This document shows positions 39,127 through 48,441 of a stretch of DNA of 61,581 bases, one piece after another. A model generated the notes under the pieces. That model was not told the DNA's origin and did no database searches. It saw only the letters and a list, made by a program, of their open reading frames with translations. The position numbers were made by a program, and so were the translations under genes. This DNA is from Fodinicola feengrottensis (GTDB lineage: Bacteria; Actinomycetota; Actinomycetes; Mycobacteriales; HKI-0501). The stretch spans positions 1 through 61,581 of the forward strand of contig NZ_WOTO01000056.1 in assembly GCF_010993775.1 (NCBI RefSeq), read 5' to 3'. Positions within the stretch are counted from its first letter, which is position 1, and each line of letters starts with the position of its first letter.

Positions 39127-39831
39127 AGCCCAGCTGGGAAGGCGTATTTGTTCGGCGGATTTTGCTGTTGCGCGGTGGTTCCATAGACAAGCGCGATCTC
39201 GTCATGGGCGTGCAGGACGAGCGCGGCCGGGTCACCTTGGACGAGTTTTCCGTTCACGTACGCGCGAAAAACCTGGTCGGAGCTGACCTTGAGGCCGCCG
39301 ATGTGGTCGCTGGCAAGGGAAACCCGCCATTCGGTGAAGAACTGACCGAGCGTGAAGTCCTTCTTGACCGCGCGACTCGACGTGGATGACGCCGGTGGTG
39401 TCGTGGGTGTGCAGCGGGCTGATGTGGCCGCCGGCCTCGTCGATGCCCAGCTCGGCGGGCACCTGGACGGGGTTTTGCCGTCGGCGATCACGTCGAGGTG
39501 GGCGTGGATGTGCTCGACGGTGCCCTCGGCGCTGAGCAGCGGCAGGCCGGCGGCCTGGATGGCCGCCGACGGATCGGTCGGCGCGGCCCACGGCGGGTTC
39601 GCGGTGGTGCCGGCGGTGGTCGGCGAGGCCTTGGGCGCGGCCTGTGACTTGTGGCCGGTGGTGGCGATGATCATGACCACCGCGCCCACCACCACTACCA
39701 GCGCGACCACCGCGGCGGAGCTCCAGATCATCATCAGCTGTCGGCGGCGGCGAGCCCGCGCCTTCGCCGCCATCGCCGCCGCTATCCGGGGCGCGTCGCT
39801 CGTCGGCGGACTTGCCGCTGCGTCTGACCAT
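39123..39831 (-). CDS. membrane-anchored, His-rich extracytoplasmic protein of unknown function (frameshifted)
   Basis: About 236 residues. After a basic cytoplasmic start (MVRRSGKSADERRAP; a break near 39790) comes one membrane segment SSAAVVALVVVVGAVVMII, then a Thr/Pro/Ala linker and a soluble domain. Joining a middle frame (39370-39480) gives IHAHLDVIADGK, VPAELGIDEAGGHISPLHTHDTTGVIHVES and DFTLGQFFTEW. The regular HAH, LHTHDTTG and IHVE pattern looks like a metal site. The end has VYVNGK-like and HAHDEIALVYG strands. AGGAGCGAAG precedes ATG 39831. It is divergent from the small membrane gene and part of the probable copper locus. I know similar actinobacterial proteins only as uncharacterised. 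Confidence 0.75.
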
Positions 39832-39909
39832 CTTCGCTCCTTTGTGTCGCGCGTACGAGTGTCGGACGCTTGCGAGGCGACCATGGTTCCGTCGTACGCT
39901 GACATCCTG

Positions 39910-40292
39910 ATGGCACCGATCGGGCGAACCGGACGCGGGCGGCACCGTACGCTCGCGTCGCTCGTCGTCGTTCTTGGCTTGGCGTGCTGGCGGGCCTCTA
40001 TGGCATGCACATCGCGCCCAACACGGGCGCTTGCCACGGCAGCATGGCCACAATGGACAGTGGCGTGAGTCACGTCATGGGCCTGGCGATGGGACCGGCC
40101 GTCGCCGAAAAGGTAGGCCTGACCTGCGATCCCACCCTGCCTCGTGATTTCCACTGGGCGGTGGTCCTGTTGGTCCTGTTTGTCGCCGTCTTCGGCATCG
40201 ACCGGCTTTTCTCTTCGGCCGTACGTCCGGTGCCGCCGGCCCGTCCGCCGCCGCGCGACCCGCTGCTGGACCTCTGCATCAGCCGGACCTGA
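39910..40292 (+). CDS. small membrane protein with His/Met/Cys-rich loop (frameshifted)
   Basis: About 127 residues. Two membrane segments: LASLVVVLGLAVLAGLYGMH (across a break near 39985) and WAVVLLVLFVAVFGIDRLF. Between them, on one side of the membrane, is a loop with CHGSMATMDSGVSHVMGLAMGP and GLTCDP, dense in His, Met and Cys, as seen in copper-handling proteins such as the LpqS-like group. ATG 39910 is used; ATG 39883 in the same frame is possible. It lies 74 bp before the lipoprotein gene, same strand, so the two probably form a unit. The copper link is inferred from composition and from the operator at 41211. Confidence 0.65.
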
Positions 40293-40366
40293 TCAGGCCG
40301 TTTTTTTCGCTGCCCTGACCAGTTCGCACGCGTACGCGTGCATGTTCGGAAAGATGACAACCAAAA

Positions 40367-41189
40367 ATGCGTACGTTCACACGTCTCTGTGCTGCCGCCG
40401 CGGTCGCCCTGGTGGTCGCCGGTTGCGCGAACCCGATGGCCGACCACGGATCGATGGGCGCCTCACCCGTCCGCCGCAGATCACCGCGGGATGGAAATGG
40501 CGACCGGCGACGGGCTCGCCGCCAGTGCCGATGGATTCCGTTTGGCCATCGGCAAAACCGCCGGGCCACTGACCTTCCAGATCCTTGGTACGAACGGGAA
40601 GCCGGTCACCAGCTTCGAAGTCGACCAGACCAAGAGAATGCACTTCTATCTCGTCCGGTCCGATCTCACCGGTTTTCAGCACGTCCACCCGGAAATGGCC
40701 GCCGATGGCACCTGGACAGCGAACCTCGCCACTGCCGCACCGGGCAGTTATCGGGCGTACGCGTCCTTCCTCTCCGCCGGCAAGGCGCTGGTGCTCAGTC
40801 AACCAGTTTCGGTGCCTGGCAAGGCATCCGCGATGGTGCTGCCACCGCCGACGACGACCACCACGGTCGACGGCTACACCCTGACGGTCGACAGCCCGTC
40901 GTTGCTGGCCGGCATGTCCCATCCGCTCACGGTCAGCGTGGCGCGGGAGGGGAAGCCGGTGACGGACCTCCAGCCGTACCTCGACACGTACGCACACCTG
41001 ACCGCCTTCCATGCCGGCGACCAGGCGTTCGCACACCTGCACCCGGAGGGCTCGGTGCAGGGTGATCACGGCGGGCCGAAGCTGACTTTCGTGGCGATGC
41101 TGCCCAAGTCTGGCGACTGGCGGCTGTTCGTCCAGTTCCAGACCGGCGGGCGGCTGCGCACGGCGGCGATCACACTCCGGGTGCGGTAA
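40367..41189 (+). CDS. secreted lipoprotein with His-rich beta domains, possible metal-binding (frameshifted)
   Basis: About 273 residues. Lipoprotein signal FTRLCAAAAVALVVAGC with the lipobox VAGC, then an acidic/His stretch (ADHGSMGA). A break near 40465 shifts to the main frame. The mature protein has two similar beta-domains: in the first, FQILGTNGKPVTSFEVDQTKRMHFYLVRSDLTGFQHVHPEMAADGTW; in the second, PLTVSVAREGKPVTDLQPYLDTYAHLTAFHAGDQAFAHLHPEGS. The paired HVHPE and HLHPE motifs suggest metal ligands. Ends 22 bp before the RicR-type palindrome that leads the permease gene. Probably periplasmic-side copper handling, by context; no characterised family is certain. Confidence 0.75.
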
Positions 41190-41210
41190 CCCCAACCGCG
41201 GTGTACAGTC

Positions 41211-41245
41211 GGGCTCGACATACCCCAGAGGGGTATGTCGAGCCC
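41211..41245. promoter_or_regulatory. perfect palindrome with TACCC-N5-GGGTA core (RicR/CsoR-type copper operator)
   Basis: Arms of 16 bp (41211-41226 and 41230-41245) are exact inverted copies around AGA. The core matches TACCC-N5-GGGTA, the published palindrome of the copper-sensing repressor RicR of mycobacteria. It ends 16 bp before the permease start codon, where a repressor would block transcription. It could also act as a terminator of the lipoprotein gene. Confidence 0.75.
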
Positions 41246-41261
41246 TGGAAGGAGCCAAAAG

Positions 41262-42417
41262 ATGGAAGCCGTCGGTCGAGCGCTCGCGCTGGCTGGGTCG
41301 ATGACCTGGGAAATTCTGTGGGCGCTGATCCTCGGATTCGCGCTGTCCGCGGTCGTGCAGGCGCTGGTCCGCCGGGCCACCGTGGTCCGACTGCTCGGCG
41401 ACGACCGGCCGCGCACGCTGGCGATCGCCACCGGGCTCGGCATCGCGTCGTCGTCCTGCTCGTACGCGGCAGTGGCGCTGGCTCGGTCGCTTTTGCGCAA
41501 GGGCGCCAACTTCACCGCCGCGATGGCCTTCGAGATCGCGTCCACCAACCTGGTGATCGAACTCGGCGTGATCCTCGCGCTGCTGATGGGCTGGCAGTTC
41601 ACCCTGGCCGAGTTCGTCGGTGGGCCGATCATGATCGTGGCGCTGGCCGTGTTCTTCCGCATCTTCCTCCGCAAACAGCTCCTGGAAAAGGCACTGGAAC
41701 AGGCCGACCGCGGACTGACCGGCTCGATGGAGGGTCACGCGGCGATGGATATGAGCGTACAAATGCAGGGATCGCTGTGGAGACGGCTGCGGTCCGCGCC
41801 GGGTTTGACCGCGGTTTCGCACATTTTCGTGATGGAGTGGGCAGCCGTCTGGAAGGACATTGTCGGCGGTTTGTTGATCGCTGGCGCGATTGGCGCTTGG
41901 GTGCCGGACAGCTTCTGGAGAGCCTTCTTTCTGGCCAATGATCCCGTACTCGCCGGCATCTGGGGACCGATTGTCGGCCCGCTGGTGGCCGTCATCAGCT
42001 TCGTTTGCTCGATCGGCAACGTGCCGCTCGCGGTGGTGCTCTGGAACGGTGGCATCAGTTTTTGGTGGTGTGGTGGCGTTTATCTTCGCCGACCTGATTA
42101 TCCTGCCGATCCTGAACATCTATCGGAAATACTACGGCCTGAAAATGGCGGCCCTGATGGTCGGTGCTTTCTATCTCGCGATGGTGATCGCCGGCTACGC
42201 GATCGAGCTGATCTTTGGCGGCCTCGGTCTGGTGCCGTCCAACCGTGGCGCGATGGTGATGGAGTCCGGCATTTCCTGGAACTACACCACCTGGCTGAAC
42301 ATTGCCTTCCTGATCCTGGCCGCCCTACTGGTCTTGCGGTTCTTCCGCTCCGGCGGCCTCCCGATGCTGCGCATGATGGGCGGCAGCCCCGACTCCGAGC
42401 ACTCCCACGCCCAGTAA
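41262..42417 (+). CDS. UPF0718/ArsP-family permease with Met/His-rich loop (Rv2963-like, frameshifted)
   Basis: About 384 residues, eight or more membrane helices. Family marks are WALILGFALSAVVQALVRR, GLGIASSSCSYAAVALARSLLRKGANFTAAMAFEIASTNLVIELG, and the matching second half GPLVAVISFVCSIGNVPLAVVLWNGGISFGGVVAFIFADLIILP. The cytosolic loop has GSMEGHAAMDMSVQMQG, unusually rich in Met and His. One frameshift at about 42060 is an extra T in a run of five (four restores SFGGVV). AAGGAG precedes ATG 41262. The Mycobacterium tuberculosis homologue class (Rv2963) is in the RicR copper regulon, which agrees with the operator here. Transported species unproven. Confidence 0.85.
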
Positions 42418-42437
42418 CCGAATGCGTGCGTTGAGAG

Positions 42438-43266
42438 TTAGGAGAAGCTGGCGGCGTGGGTTTGCGCCCCACTCACGGAAAGTGCGGGGCGGGCGGCCGA
42501 GGATGTCGGTGACGGTGGGCAGTACGGGGGACTCGTCGAGGGTGCCGTCGACGTAGAAACTGAAGAAGGCGTCGACGTATTCGACCGGCATCGCGGCGGT
42601 CATCTGAGCCCGCGCCGCTTCGTTCGACAGACCCTCGAAACGCAGGTCGCGGCCGAGGATCCCAGCCAGGATGCGTACCCGGTCCGCCGGCGTCAGTGCC
42701 TCCGGGCCAGTCAGCCGGTACGTACGATTTTCGTGGCCGGTGTTCAACAAGGCCGTCGCGGCGACGGCGCCGATGTCGGCCGGGTCCAGGACCGCGGCGG
42801 CCACGTCCGGGAAGGCGGCGCGTACGACATCGGATTCTCGCAGCTGTGGCAGCCAGTCCAAGGTGTTGGTCATGAACATGCTCGGCCGCAGGATGGTGAA
42901 CGGGACACCGGACTCGCGGACCGCCACCTCCGACCGGACCATGTAGGCGCTGACGGCGTTGCTGAGGTCGCCGAGCTCGGCCGAGCCTCCTGACAACAGC
43001 ACGACCCGCTCCAGGCCGGCCCGCTGGACGGCGGCCAACAGGCCGGTCATGTCGGCATAGCCGCTGAGCAGGAAGGCCGCCGTCGCGCCCTGGAAAGCGT
43101 CGGCCAGCGAAGCTGGGTCGTTGAGATCCCCGATCGCGACCTCCGCGCCTTCGGGCAGCTGCTTTTCGGCCCGTACCAACCCTCGTGCCTTGCCGCCGGC
43201 CGCCAGTACGGCGCGAAGGACTTCGCTGCCCACGTTGCCGGTCGCGCCCGCTATCACCACAGTCAT
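42438..43266 (-). CDS. NmrA-like NAD(P)-binding protein (frameshifted at C-terminus)
   Basis: About 276 residues. Atypical SDR with TVVIAGATGNVGSEVLRAVLAAGG (glycine-rich GATGNVG), AIGDLNDPASLADAFQGATAAFLLSG, RVVLLSGGSAELG, FTILRPSMFMTNTLDW and the C-terminal LGRPPRTFREWGA block. It lacks a YxxxK pair, as usual for NmrA/quinone-oxidoreductase-like members. ATG 43266 follows AAGGGTTTCAG. The open frame runs on into the permease end; a frame change near 42462 gives THAASFS and a stop at 42438, which fits the family end, so I use that. It is convergent with the permease gene and tail-adjacent to none. Function could be redox sensing or reduction. Confidence 0.8.
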
Positions 43267-43304
43267 CTGAAACCCTTCGGAACGATCCTTAACGTCGATG
43301 ATGC

Positions 43305-45241
43305 TCACCGTAGAGGTTCCCCGCCAACGCCAGCGACCAGCGCCTGTTGGCGCTTCGGGAAAGGGCCACTAACCAGCGCAAACTCGGTGAACGCGGCGCG
43401 GAGTACGGCCTCGCCCTGGGTCAGTCCTGGCAGCTGTTGTTCGATGGCGTGCAGGTTGGCGGCCGGGCAGCAGGCCGTTCAGGTGCCCGATGCCGGCGCG
43501 TACGACCGTCTCCCGCACGATGCCGCCGGCCTCGGCGATTTTGGGCAGCACGGCGGCCATCGCGTCCGCCGGGACTTCGAGGTCGAAGTGATGGTACGGC
43601 TCGAAAACCCGAGTTTTGGCGTCCTTCAAGGCATCCCGGATGACCTGGGTGCCGAGGCCACGAAAGTCCGCGGCGGTGCTGAGCGGGCTGGCGAATCCGC
43701 TGTGTGTCATGGTCACCGTGCAGTCGGTGACTTCCCAGCCGTAGAGCCCATGACGCAGCTCCTGTCGGACGGTTTTTCCTCGACGGCGTGGTGAAAAGCG
43801 GCCGGCAAGGAGCCAAGCTCGACCTCGACCTCGATGCGGTACGTTACTCCGCTGCCCGCCGAGGCCGGCGCGATCCGCAACCCAATGGTGGCCCAGAAGA
43901 AGTTCGGCCCGCGCCGGGAGATCTGGTGCACGGCTTCGCCGATGCCCACCGGCCGTTCGATGTGGATGGTCTGGGTGTCCGCGAAGAAAGCCCGCACGCC
44001 GAACTCCGATTCCAGTTGGGCGGCGATCACCTCTTTCTGCACCTCGCCGTAAAGCCGGACCGACAGGGTGCCGCTCTCGGCGTCCTGGCGGACCGCGATC
44101 AGCGGGTCGCGTTCCACCAATGCCTGCAACGCGGCGAAAAGTCGCGGCCGCTGCGCTGGATCCGCGGTGCGCACCACGGTTTCCAGACTGGGCGGCGAGA
44201 AGTACGCGCGCTCGGCCGCTTCGTCCGGGGTCCCCAGCTGGTCGCCAATCCGCAGCTCGGGCAGTCCGCCGAGTTTCGCGATCTGGCCGGCGACGGCCTG
44301 GTCGGCCACCACCGCCCCGCCGGGCCGAAAGACCTGCACCGAGGTCACTTTTCCTTGTCCGGCACCGAGATCCTGCCGATGGAAGGTGACCTGCTGGCGG
44401 GCCGCGACAGAGCCGGAGAAGAGTCGTACGTACGCGAGCTTCTCGCCCGCCGGACCGCGCTCGATCTTGAAACACCCGGCCGGCCAGTGGCCCGTCACTG
44501 GCGCCTTGGGCGGCCGGCAACAAGTCCCGGATGCCGGTGAGTAGGTCGGCCACGCCTTCGCCGGTCACCGCCGAACCAAAGAAAACCGGGTGGGCCAGCG
44601 TTCGCGCGGTCTGCCGGGCGAGTTCGCGCCGGCACCGCTGTTCGCTGACCACTCGTCCCTCCACATAGGACTCCAGCAGCTCGTCGCTGTGCTCGGCGAG
44701 CGTCTCGATCCACCCGTCGGTGGTGGTCGCGGTCGTCCGAGCCGATCGCGTGCCCAGGTCTGTGACGGTGTTCATGGGAACCGTGCCGGCCACGAGTTTT
44801 TGTTTGACAGAGCTCAGAAGATCGTCGTATGTGGCGCCGACGCGGTCGATCTTGTTGGCGAAGATCAGCGTTGGGATCCGCAACGCGGCGAGCGTACGCA
44901 TGAGCACCCGCGTCTGCGGCTGCACGCCTTCGACCGCGGACACGACCAGCACCGCGCCGTCCAACACTCGTTACGGCCCGCTCCACTTCGGCGATGAAAT
45001 CGCTGTGCCCGGGAGTGTCGATGAGGTTGACGGCCAGGTCGCCGAGCATGAAGGACGCCACCGCGGACTGGATGGTGATGCCGCGCCGGCGTTCCAGCTC
45101 AAGTGTGTCGGTCTGGGTGGTGCCGCGGTCGACGCTGCCGATCCGGTCGATGACGCCGGTGGCGTAGAGCAGCCGCTCGGTCAGGCTGGTCTTGCCGGCG
45201 TCAACATGCGCGACGATGCCGATGTTGAGCGTTTTTGCCAA
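43305..45241 (-). CDS. tetracycline-type ribosomal protection GTPase (TetM/Otr(A)-like, frameshifted)
   Basis: About 645 residues with four breaks (near 44985, 44510, 43770, 43475). EF-G-like translation factor. G1 is GIVAHVDAGKTSL, G2 RRRGITIQSAV, G3 VNLIDTPGHSDF, G4 FANKIDR. Domain II has RGPAGEKLAYVRLFSGSVAARQ; domain IV-V end with GVTYRIEVEVELGSLP, VTDCTVTMTHSGFASPLSTAADFR and the C-terminal AFTEFALVSGPFPKRQ in the frame I take as true. Family role: removes tetracycline from the ribosome. Whether this copy confers resistance or is a housekeeping paralogue is not visible from sequence. The start looks to be TTG at 45241. A 201-bp gap separates it from the divergent oxidoreductase gene. Confidence 0.84.
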
Positions 45242-45384
45242 GAGAGATCCCCAGGGAGGTTGCCGAACAGTCGTCTGTCTTGATGACCTGCGACGACTGG
45301 CGCATCCCGACTCCCTGGGTCGATGAACTCCTCACCGCGCATGCTAGCGAGCCGGCGGTCGCGAGTCAGCCGATTATTTCGCGA

Positions 45385-45415
45385 TTGACATCAAGCATTC
45401 TTGAGGTTCTAGGCT
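45385..45415 (+). promoter_or_regulatory. SoxR-box-like promoter (19-bp spacer) of the PPOX gene
   Basis: TTGACA (45385-45390) and TAGGCT (45410-45415) are separated by 19 bp, the stretched spacing used by MerR-family activators. The spacer starts with TCAAGCATTCTTGAGG, an inverted repeat TCAAG-N4-CTTGA with the same arms and 19-bp placement as the E. coli soxS promoter. Start of transcription would be near 45422, 21 bp before the GTG at 45443. Confidence 0.7.
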
Positions 45416-45442
45416 GAAGCTTCACCGATGAGAGGACGATCC

Positions 45443-45866
45443 GTGGGTCTAACCGAAGCTGAGCGGAACTATCTTCGTGGCCAGAGCCTCGGCCGGTTGG
45501 CCACCGTGGGGCCGGACGGCGGTGCGCAGGTCCGGCCGGTCGGATTCAAGCTGAATGACGACGACGACACCATCGACATCGGCGGACCGGCCAACGCGGC
45601 CAGTCAGAAATATCGGAACGCGGCGGCCCGGCCGCTGGTGTCGTTCCTGGTCGACGACATGACGCCGGACGAGCCTGGCGCGCTCGCGCCGGGCTGGGGG
45701 CGGGGAGTGGGAGATCCGCGGCGAGGCTGAGCTGCTGACCGACGCGGATCCGCCGCTCGCGCCGGACTTCTTCAGTCGCGAGGTCATCCGGGTGCATCCG
45801 CGCCGGGTGATCAGCTGGCAAATCGACCCGGAGGTGCCTACGGCCGCGGTCAAGGCGCACTCCTGA
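45443..45866 (+). CDS. PPOX-class, probably F420-dependent oxidoreductase (frameshifted)
   Basis: About 141 residues. Split-barrel flavin-type protein of the pyridoxamine-5'-phosphate-oxidase fold. N-terminal YLRGQSLGRLATVGPDGGAQVRPVGFKLN, then IDIGGPANAASQKYRNAAARPLVSFLVDDM, and, after a break near 45708 in GGGGGCGGGG, EIRGEAELLTD and REVIRVHPRRVISWQIDP. The barrel pattern resembles the F420-binding group of actinobacteria rather than Pdx oxidases. Start GTG 45443 is chosen because AGAGGA lies before it and the family starts with LTEAERNYL. Its promoter resembles a SoxR target, which would suit a redox-stress role. The epoxide hydrolase gene follows 23 bp later and may share the transcript. 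Confidence 0.82.
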
Positions 45867-45888
45867 CCGGCGAGGCAGAATCGCGGGT

Positions 45889-46847
45889 ATGACTGAGATC
45901 AGGCACCGAACCGTACCGGCGAATGGGCTTCAGCTGCGGATCGCGGAGGCCGGTGAAGGACCGCTCGTGCTGCTGCTGCACGGTTTTCCGGAGAGCTGGT
46001 ATTCGTGGCGGCACCAGTTGGTCGCGTTGGCGGAGGCCGGATTCCACGCGGTGGCGCCCAACCAGCGGGGCTATCCGGGGACCGGCGGGCCGGCTGCCGT
46101 TGAGGACTACACGATCCTGCACCTGGTGGGGGACGCGGTGGCGTTGATCGAGGCGCTCGGCGAGTCGACCGCGACCGTGGTGGGGCATGACTGGGGTGCG
46201 CCGGTGGCCTGGCACACGGCGTTGCTGCGCCCCGATGTCGTACGAGGGGTGGCCGCTTTGAGCGTGCCGTACAGCAAACGTTCCCCGACGCCGACGCTGA
46301 CCGGGCTGCGGTCCCGGTTCGGCGACAACTTCTACCAGCTGTATTTCCAGCAGCCGGGCGTCGCGGAGGCCGGATTCGAAGCCGACCTGGACCGCGCCTT
46401 TCGCCGGTCGCTGGTCGGGCTTTCCGGCGACAGCCCGCACATCCGGCCACTGGTCGTACCGGAGGGCGCGGTTTCGCGGACATCTGGCCAGCGCCGGAGA
46501 AACTGCCGTCGTGGCTGACCGAGCAGGACATCGGCGCGTACGTGCGGGAATATGCGGGCACCAGCCTCACTGGCCCGCTGAACTGGTACCGCAACATCGA
46601 CCGGAACTGGGCGCTGACCGCGGCCTGGGAGACCGCAAAGATCACCCCGCCGGCGCTGATGCTGGCCGGCGACCGCGACCCGGTCATCTCATGGTTCGAC
46701 CCGGTCCGGTTGGAGGCGTCCATGCGGTCGGTCATCTCGGACCTGCGCGGTTTCCGGCTGCTGCCCGGCGCCGGCCACTGGGTGCAGCAGGAACGTCCCG
46801 AGGAGATCAACGCGGCACTGGTTGACTTCGCCGGCGCCACCTCCTGA
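45889..46847 (+). CDS. alpha/beta-hydrolase epoxide hydrolase (frameshifted)
   Basis: About 319 residues. Core EH signatures: LLHGFPESWYSWRHQL (HGxP oxyanion), APNQRGYPGTG, the nucleophile TVVGHDWGAPVAW with Asp in GHDWG, and the C-terminal LAGDRDPVISW (acid) and GAGHWVQQERPEEIN (His). The cap domain has YYFQQPGVAEAGFE and LPSWLTEQDIGAYVREY with a lid Tyr (TGPLNWYRN). Break near 46473 (one base; restores FADIWPAPEKLPSWLTEQ). ATG 45889. It hydrates epoxides and lies 23 bp after the PPOX gene, perhaps under the same redox-type promoter. Differs in class from the EHN-type enzyme at 13116. Confidence 0.86.
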
Positions 46848-47008
46848 CATCGCAATGTCAGCGCGGGCGCCTAGGTTTCGTACGTACCCGGTCGGCCGGT
46901 CGCCCCTCCCTCGGCGGCCGACCGGCCGGGCCGGCGCTGACCGGCTTCGCCGTGCGTGCTGGCGTGGTCATGGCAAGCTAACCCCGTACCGGAGGAAGGC
47001 GGTCGGGG

Positions 47009-47620
47009 ATGATCGAGGTGCTGACCGGGATGGGGCTGTCCGCCTCGGCCGGCCTGAACGCGTATCTGCCGCTGCTCGCCGTGGGCCTGGCCAGCAAGTT
47101 CACCAGTTTCGTCGCGGTGCCGACGGGCTGGATGTGGCTGCAGAATCCGTGGGTGCTCGGCGTCCTCGGGGTGCTGGTGGTCGTGGAGTTCGTCGCGGAC
47201 AAGGTGCCGGCCGTCGACCACCTCAACGACATCGTGCAGACGGTCATCCGCCCGAGCGCCGGTGGCCTGACCTTCGGCGCGGCCGCGAGCGGTGAGACCG
47301 CCACCTTCGCCGACCCGGTCACCTTCCTGCAGAACTGGAACTGGGTGCCGATCGTGGTCGGCGTCGTCATCGCCCTCTTCTTCCACGGCGGCAAAGCGAC
47401 CACCCGTGCGGTGGTCAACGCCAGTACGGTCGGGCTCGGCGCGCCTTTCGTCAGCTTCTTCGAGGACATCGTCTCGGTGGTGCTGATCCTCGCGGCGATC
47501 TTCGTACCGCTGTTGGTGCTGATCTTCTTCGCCGGCATGACCGTGCTGTTCCTGTGGGCCTTTCGCCGCTATCGCCGCCGCAAGGCCCGCCGCTCCCAAC
47601 CCACCCTCGCCACCCCCTGA
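47009..47620 (+). CDS. DUF4126 membrane protein
   Basis: 203 residues, unbroken. N-terminal EVLTGMGLSASAGLNAYLPLLAVGLASKF is the DUF4126 signature. Five to six hydrophobic helices follow, with EFVADKVPAVDHLNDIVQTVIRPSAGGL in the middle and a basic C-terminus RRYRRRKARRS on the cytoplasmic side. Family function is unknown. ATG 47009 has GGAGGAAGG upstream. The gene ends 10 bp before an ATGTCC-type palindrome shared with the next, convergent gene. Confidence 0.85.
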   Translation: MIEVLTGMGLSASAGLNAYLPLLAVGLASKFTSFVAVPTGWMWLQNPWVLGVLGVLVVVEFVADKVPAVDHLNDIVQTVIRPSAGGLTFGAAASGETATFADPVTFLQNWNWVPIVVGVVIALFFHGGKATTRAVVNASTVGLGAPFVSFFEDIVSVVLILAAIFVPLLVLIFFAGMTVLFLWAFRRYRRRKARRSQPTLATP

Positions 47621-47629
47621 CTGCTCTTA

Positions 47630-47671
47630 TGTCCGCAACGCCCCGCTGCTCGCAACGGGACGTTGTGGACA
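47630..47671. terminator. palindrome between convergent genes (ATGTCC-type)
   Basis: Arms 47630-47645 (TGTCCGCAACGCCCCG) and 47656-47671 pair with two G-T-compatible mismatches; loop of ten. The left arm is identical to that at 16896-16911. It lies between the converging DUF4126 and hypothetical genes, as a bidirectional terminator would. Confidence 0.8.
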
Positions 47672-47677
47672 AAACCG

Positions 47678-48232
47678 TCAGCGGGGCGTACGGCGGCGGT
47701 GGCTGGCTTGCCGGGCGATCCGGAGTGCCTCCTGGGCGGCCGGTGAGGAGGCGATCGGTACGGCGGCGGCGCGCAACTGCTCGTACGTCCGCTCCTGCTG
47801 GCGGTGGGCCGCCTTGGCCTGCGCCGCCTCCTGCGCGACGTCCGCGGACGGCGGCCGCAGCGGCCGCGAGCTGGCCGGATCCAGCCAGCGTTCCAGCCGG
47901 GTCTTGACCCACTGCAGGATGCGTACGGATCCCCATCGCAGCAGCGGCGGCCCGTCGTCGTACCCGTCGCCGGTCGGGCTGGTCTCCAGTGCCTCCGCGA
48001 TGTCCCGGATGCGGTAGCCGCTCTCGAAAAACGGCCGCAGCAGGCCCACCAGGTCGCGGACCGCGAGCTGGCGCAGCACCAGGTTCTCGTGCCGCATCCA
48101 ATTCACCGCGGCGCGGAACTCGGTGTCCCCGCTGGGCACCCGACCGGCCGGCCAGCGAGCGGGCACCTGGTATCGGCGCTCCACCGGCAGGTCGGTCTCC
48201 GGGGCGCCGTCACCCGACGACACGGGTTGCAT
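47678..48232 (-). CDS. hypothetical protein
   Basis: 184 residues, unbroken, cytoplasmic. No domain recognised. The middle (RRYQVPARWPAGRV ... FRAAVNWMRHENLVLRQLAVRDLVGLLRPFFESGYRIRDIAEALETSPTG) contains a helix-turn-helix-like piece GYRIRDIAEALETS, so DNA binding is possible. The C-terminus is an Ala/Arg/Gln-rich helix (DVAQEAAQAKAAHRQQERTYEQL) that could form a coiled coil. ATG 48232 is chosen because codons before it are Pro/His-rich and lack homology-like periodicity. Divergent from the nitroreductase gene with 209 bp between. Third-position GC is high, supporting a real gene. Confidence 0.65.
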   Translation of the reverse strand: MQPVSSGDGAPETDLPVERRYQVPARWPAGRVPSGDTEFRAAVNWMRHENLVLRQLAVRDLVGLLRPFFESGYRIRDIAEALETSPTGDGYDDGPPLLRWGSVRILQWVKTRLERWLDPASSRPLRPPSADVAQEAAQAKAAHRQQERTYEQLRAAAVPIASSPAAQEALRIARQASHRRRTPR

Positions 48233-48441
48233 AGCACCAGGATGCCCAATCCGCACCCGTACCGGCTGGATACCGCCCTCTCTCGGCGTGTCGACAGATC
48301 GTCAACGTGGCTCTCGGGGCAGAAGTACCAGGGGTGCTCGCCCAGTCCGACGCGACGAGCGCCTCGCTGGGGGTCTTTGCCGCTGGCCCCCGATCGCCTG
48401 AACGATTATGGTCTCCACAGCAGCGAAAACGATGGGAACCG

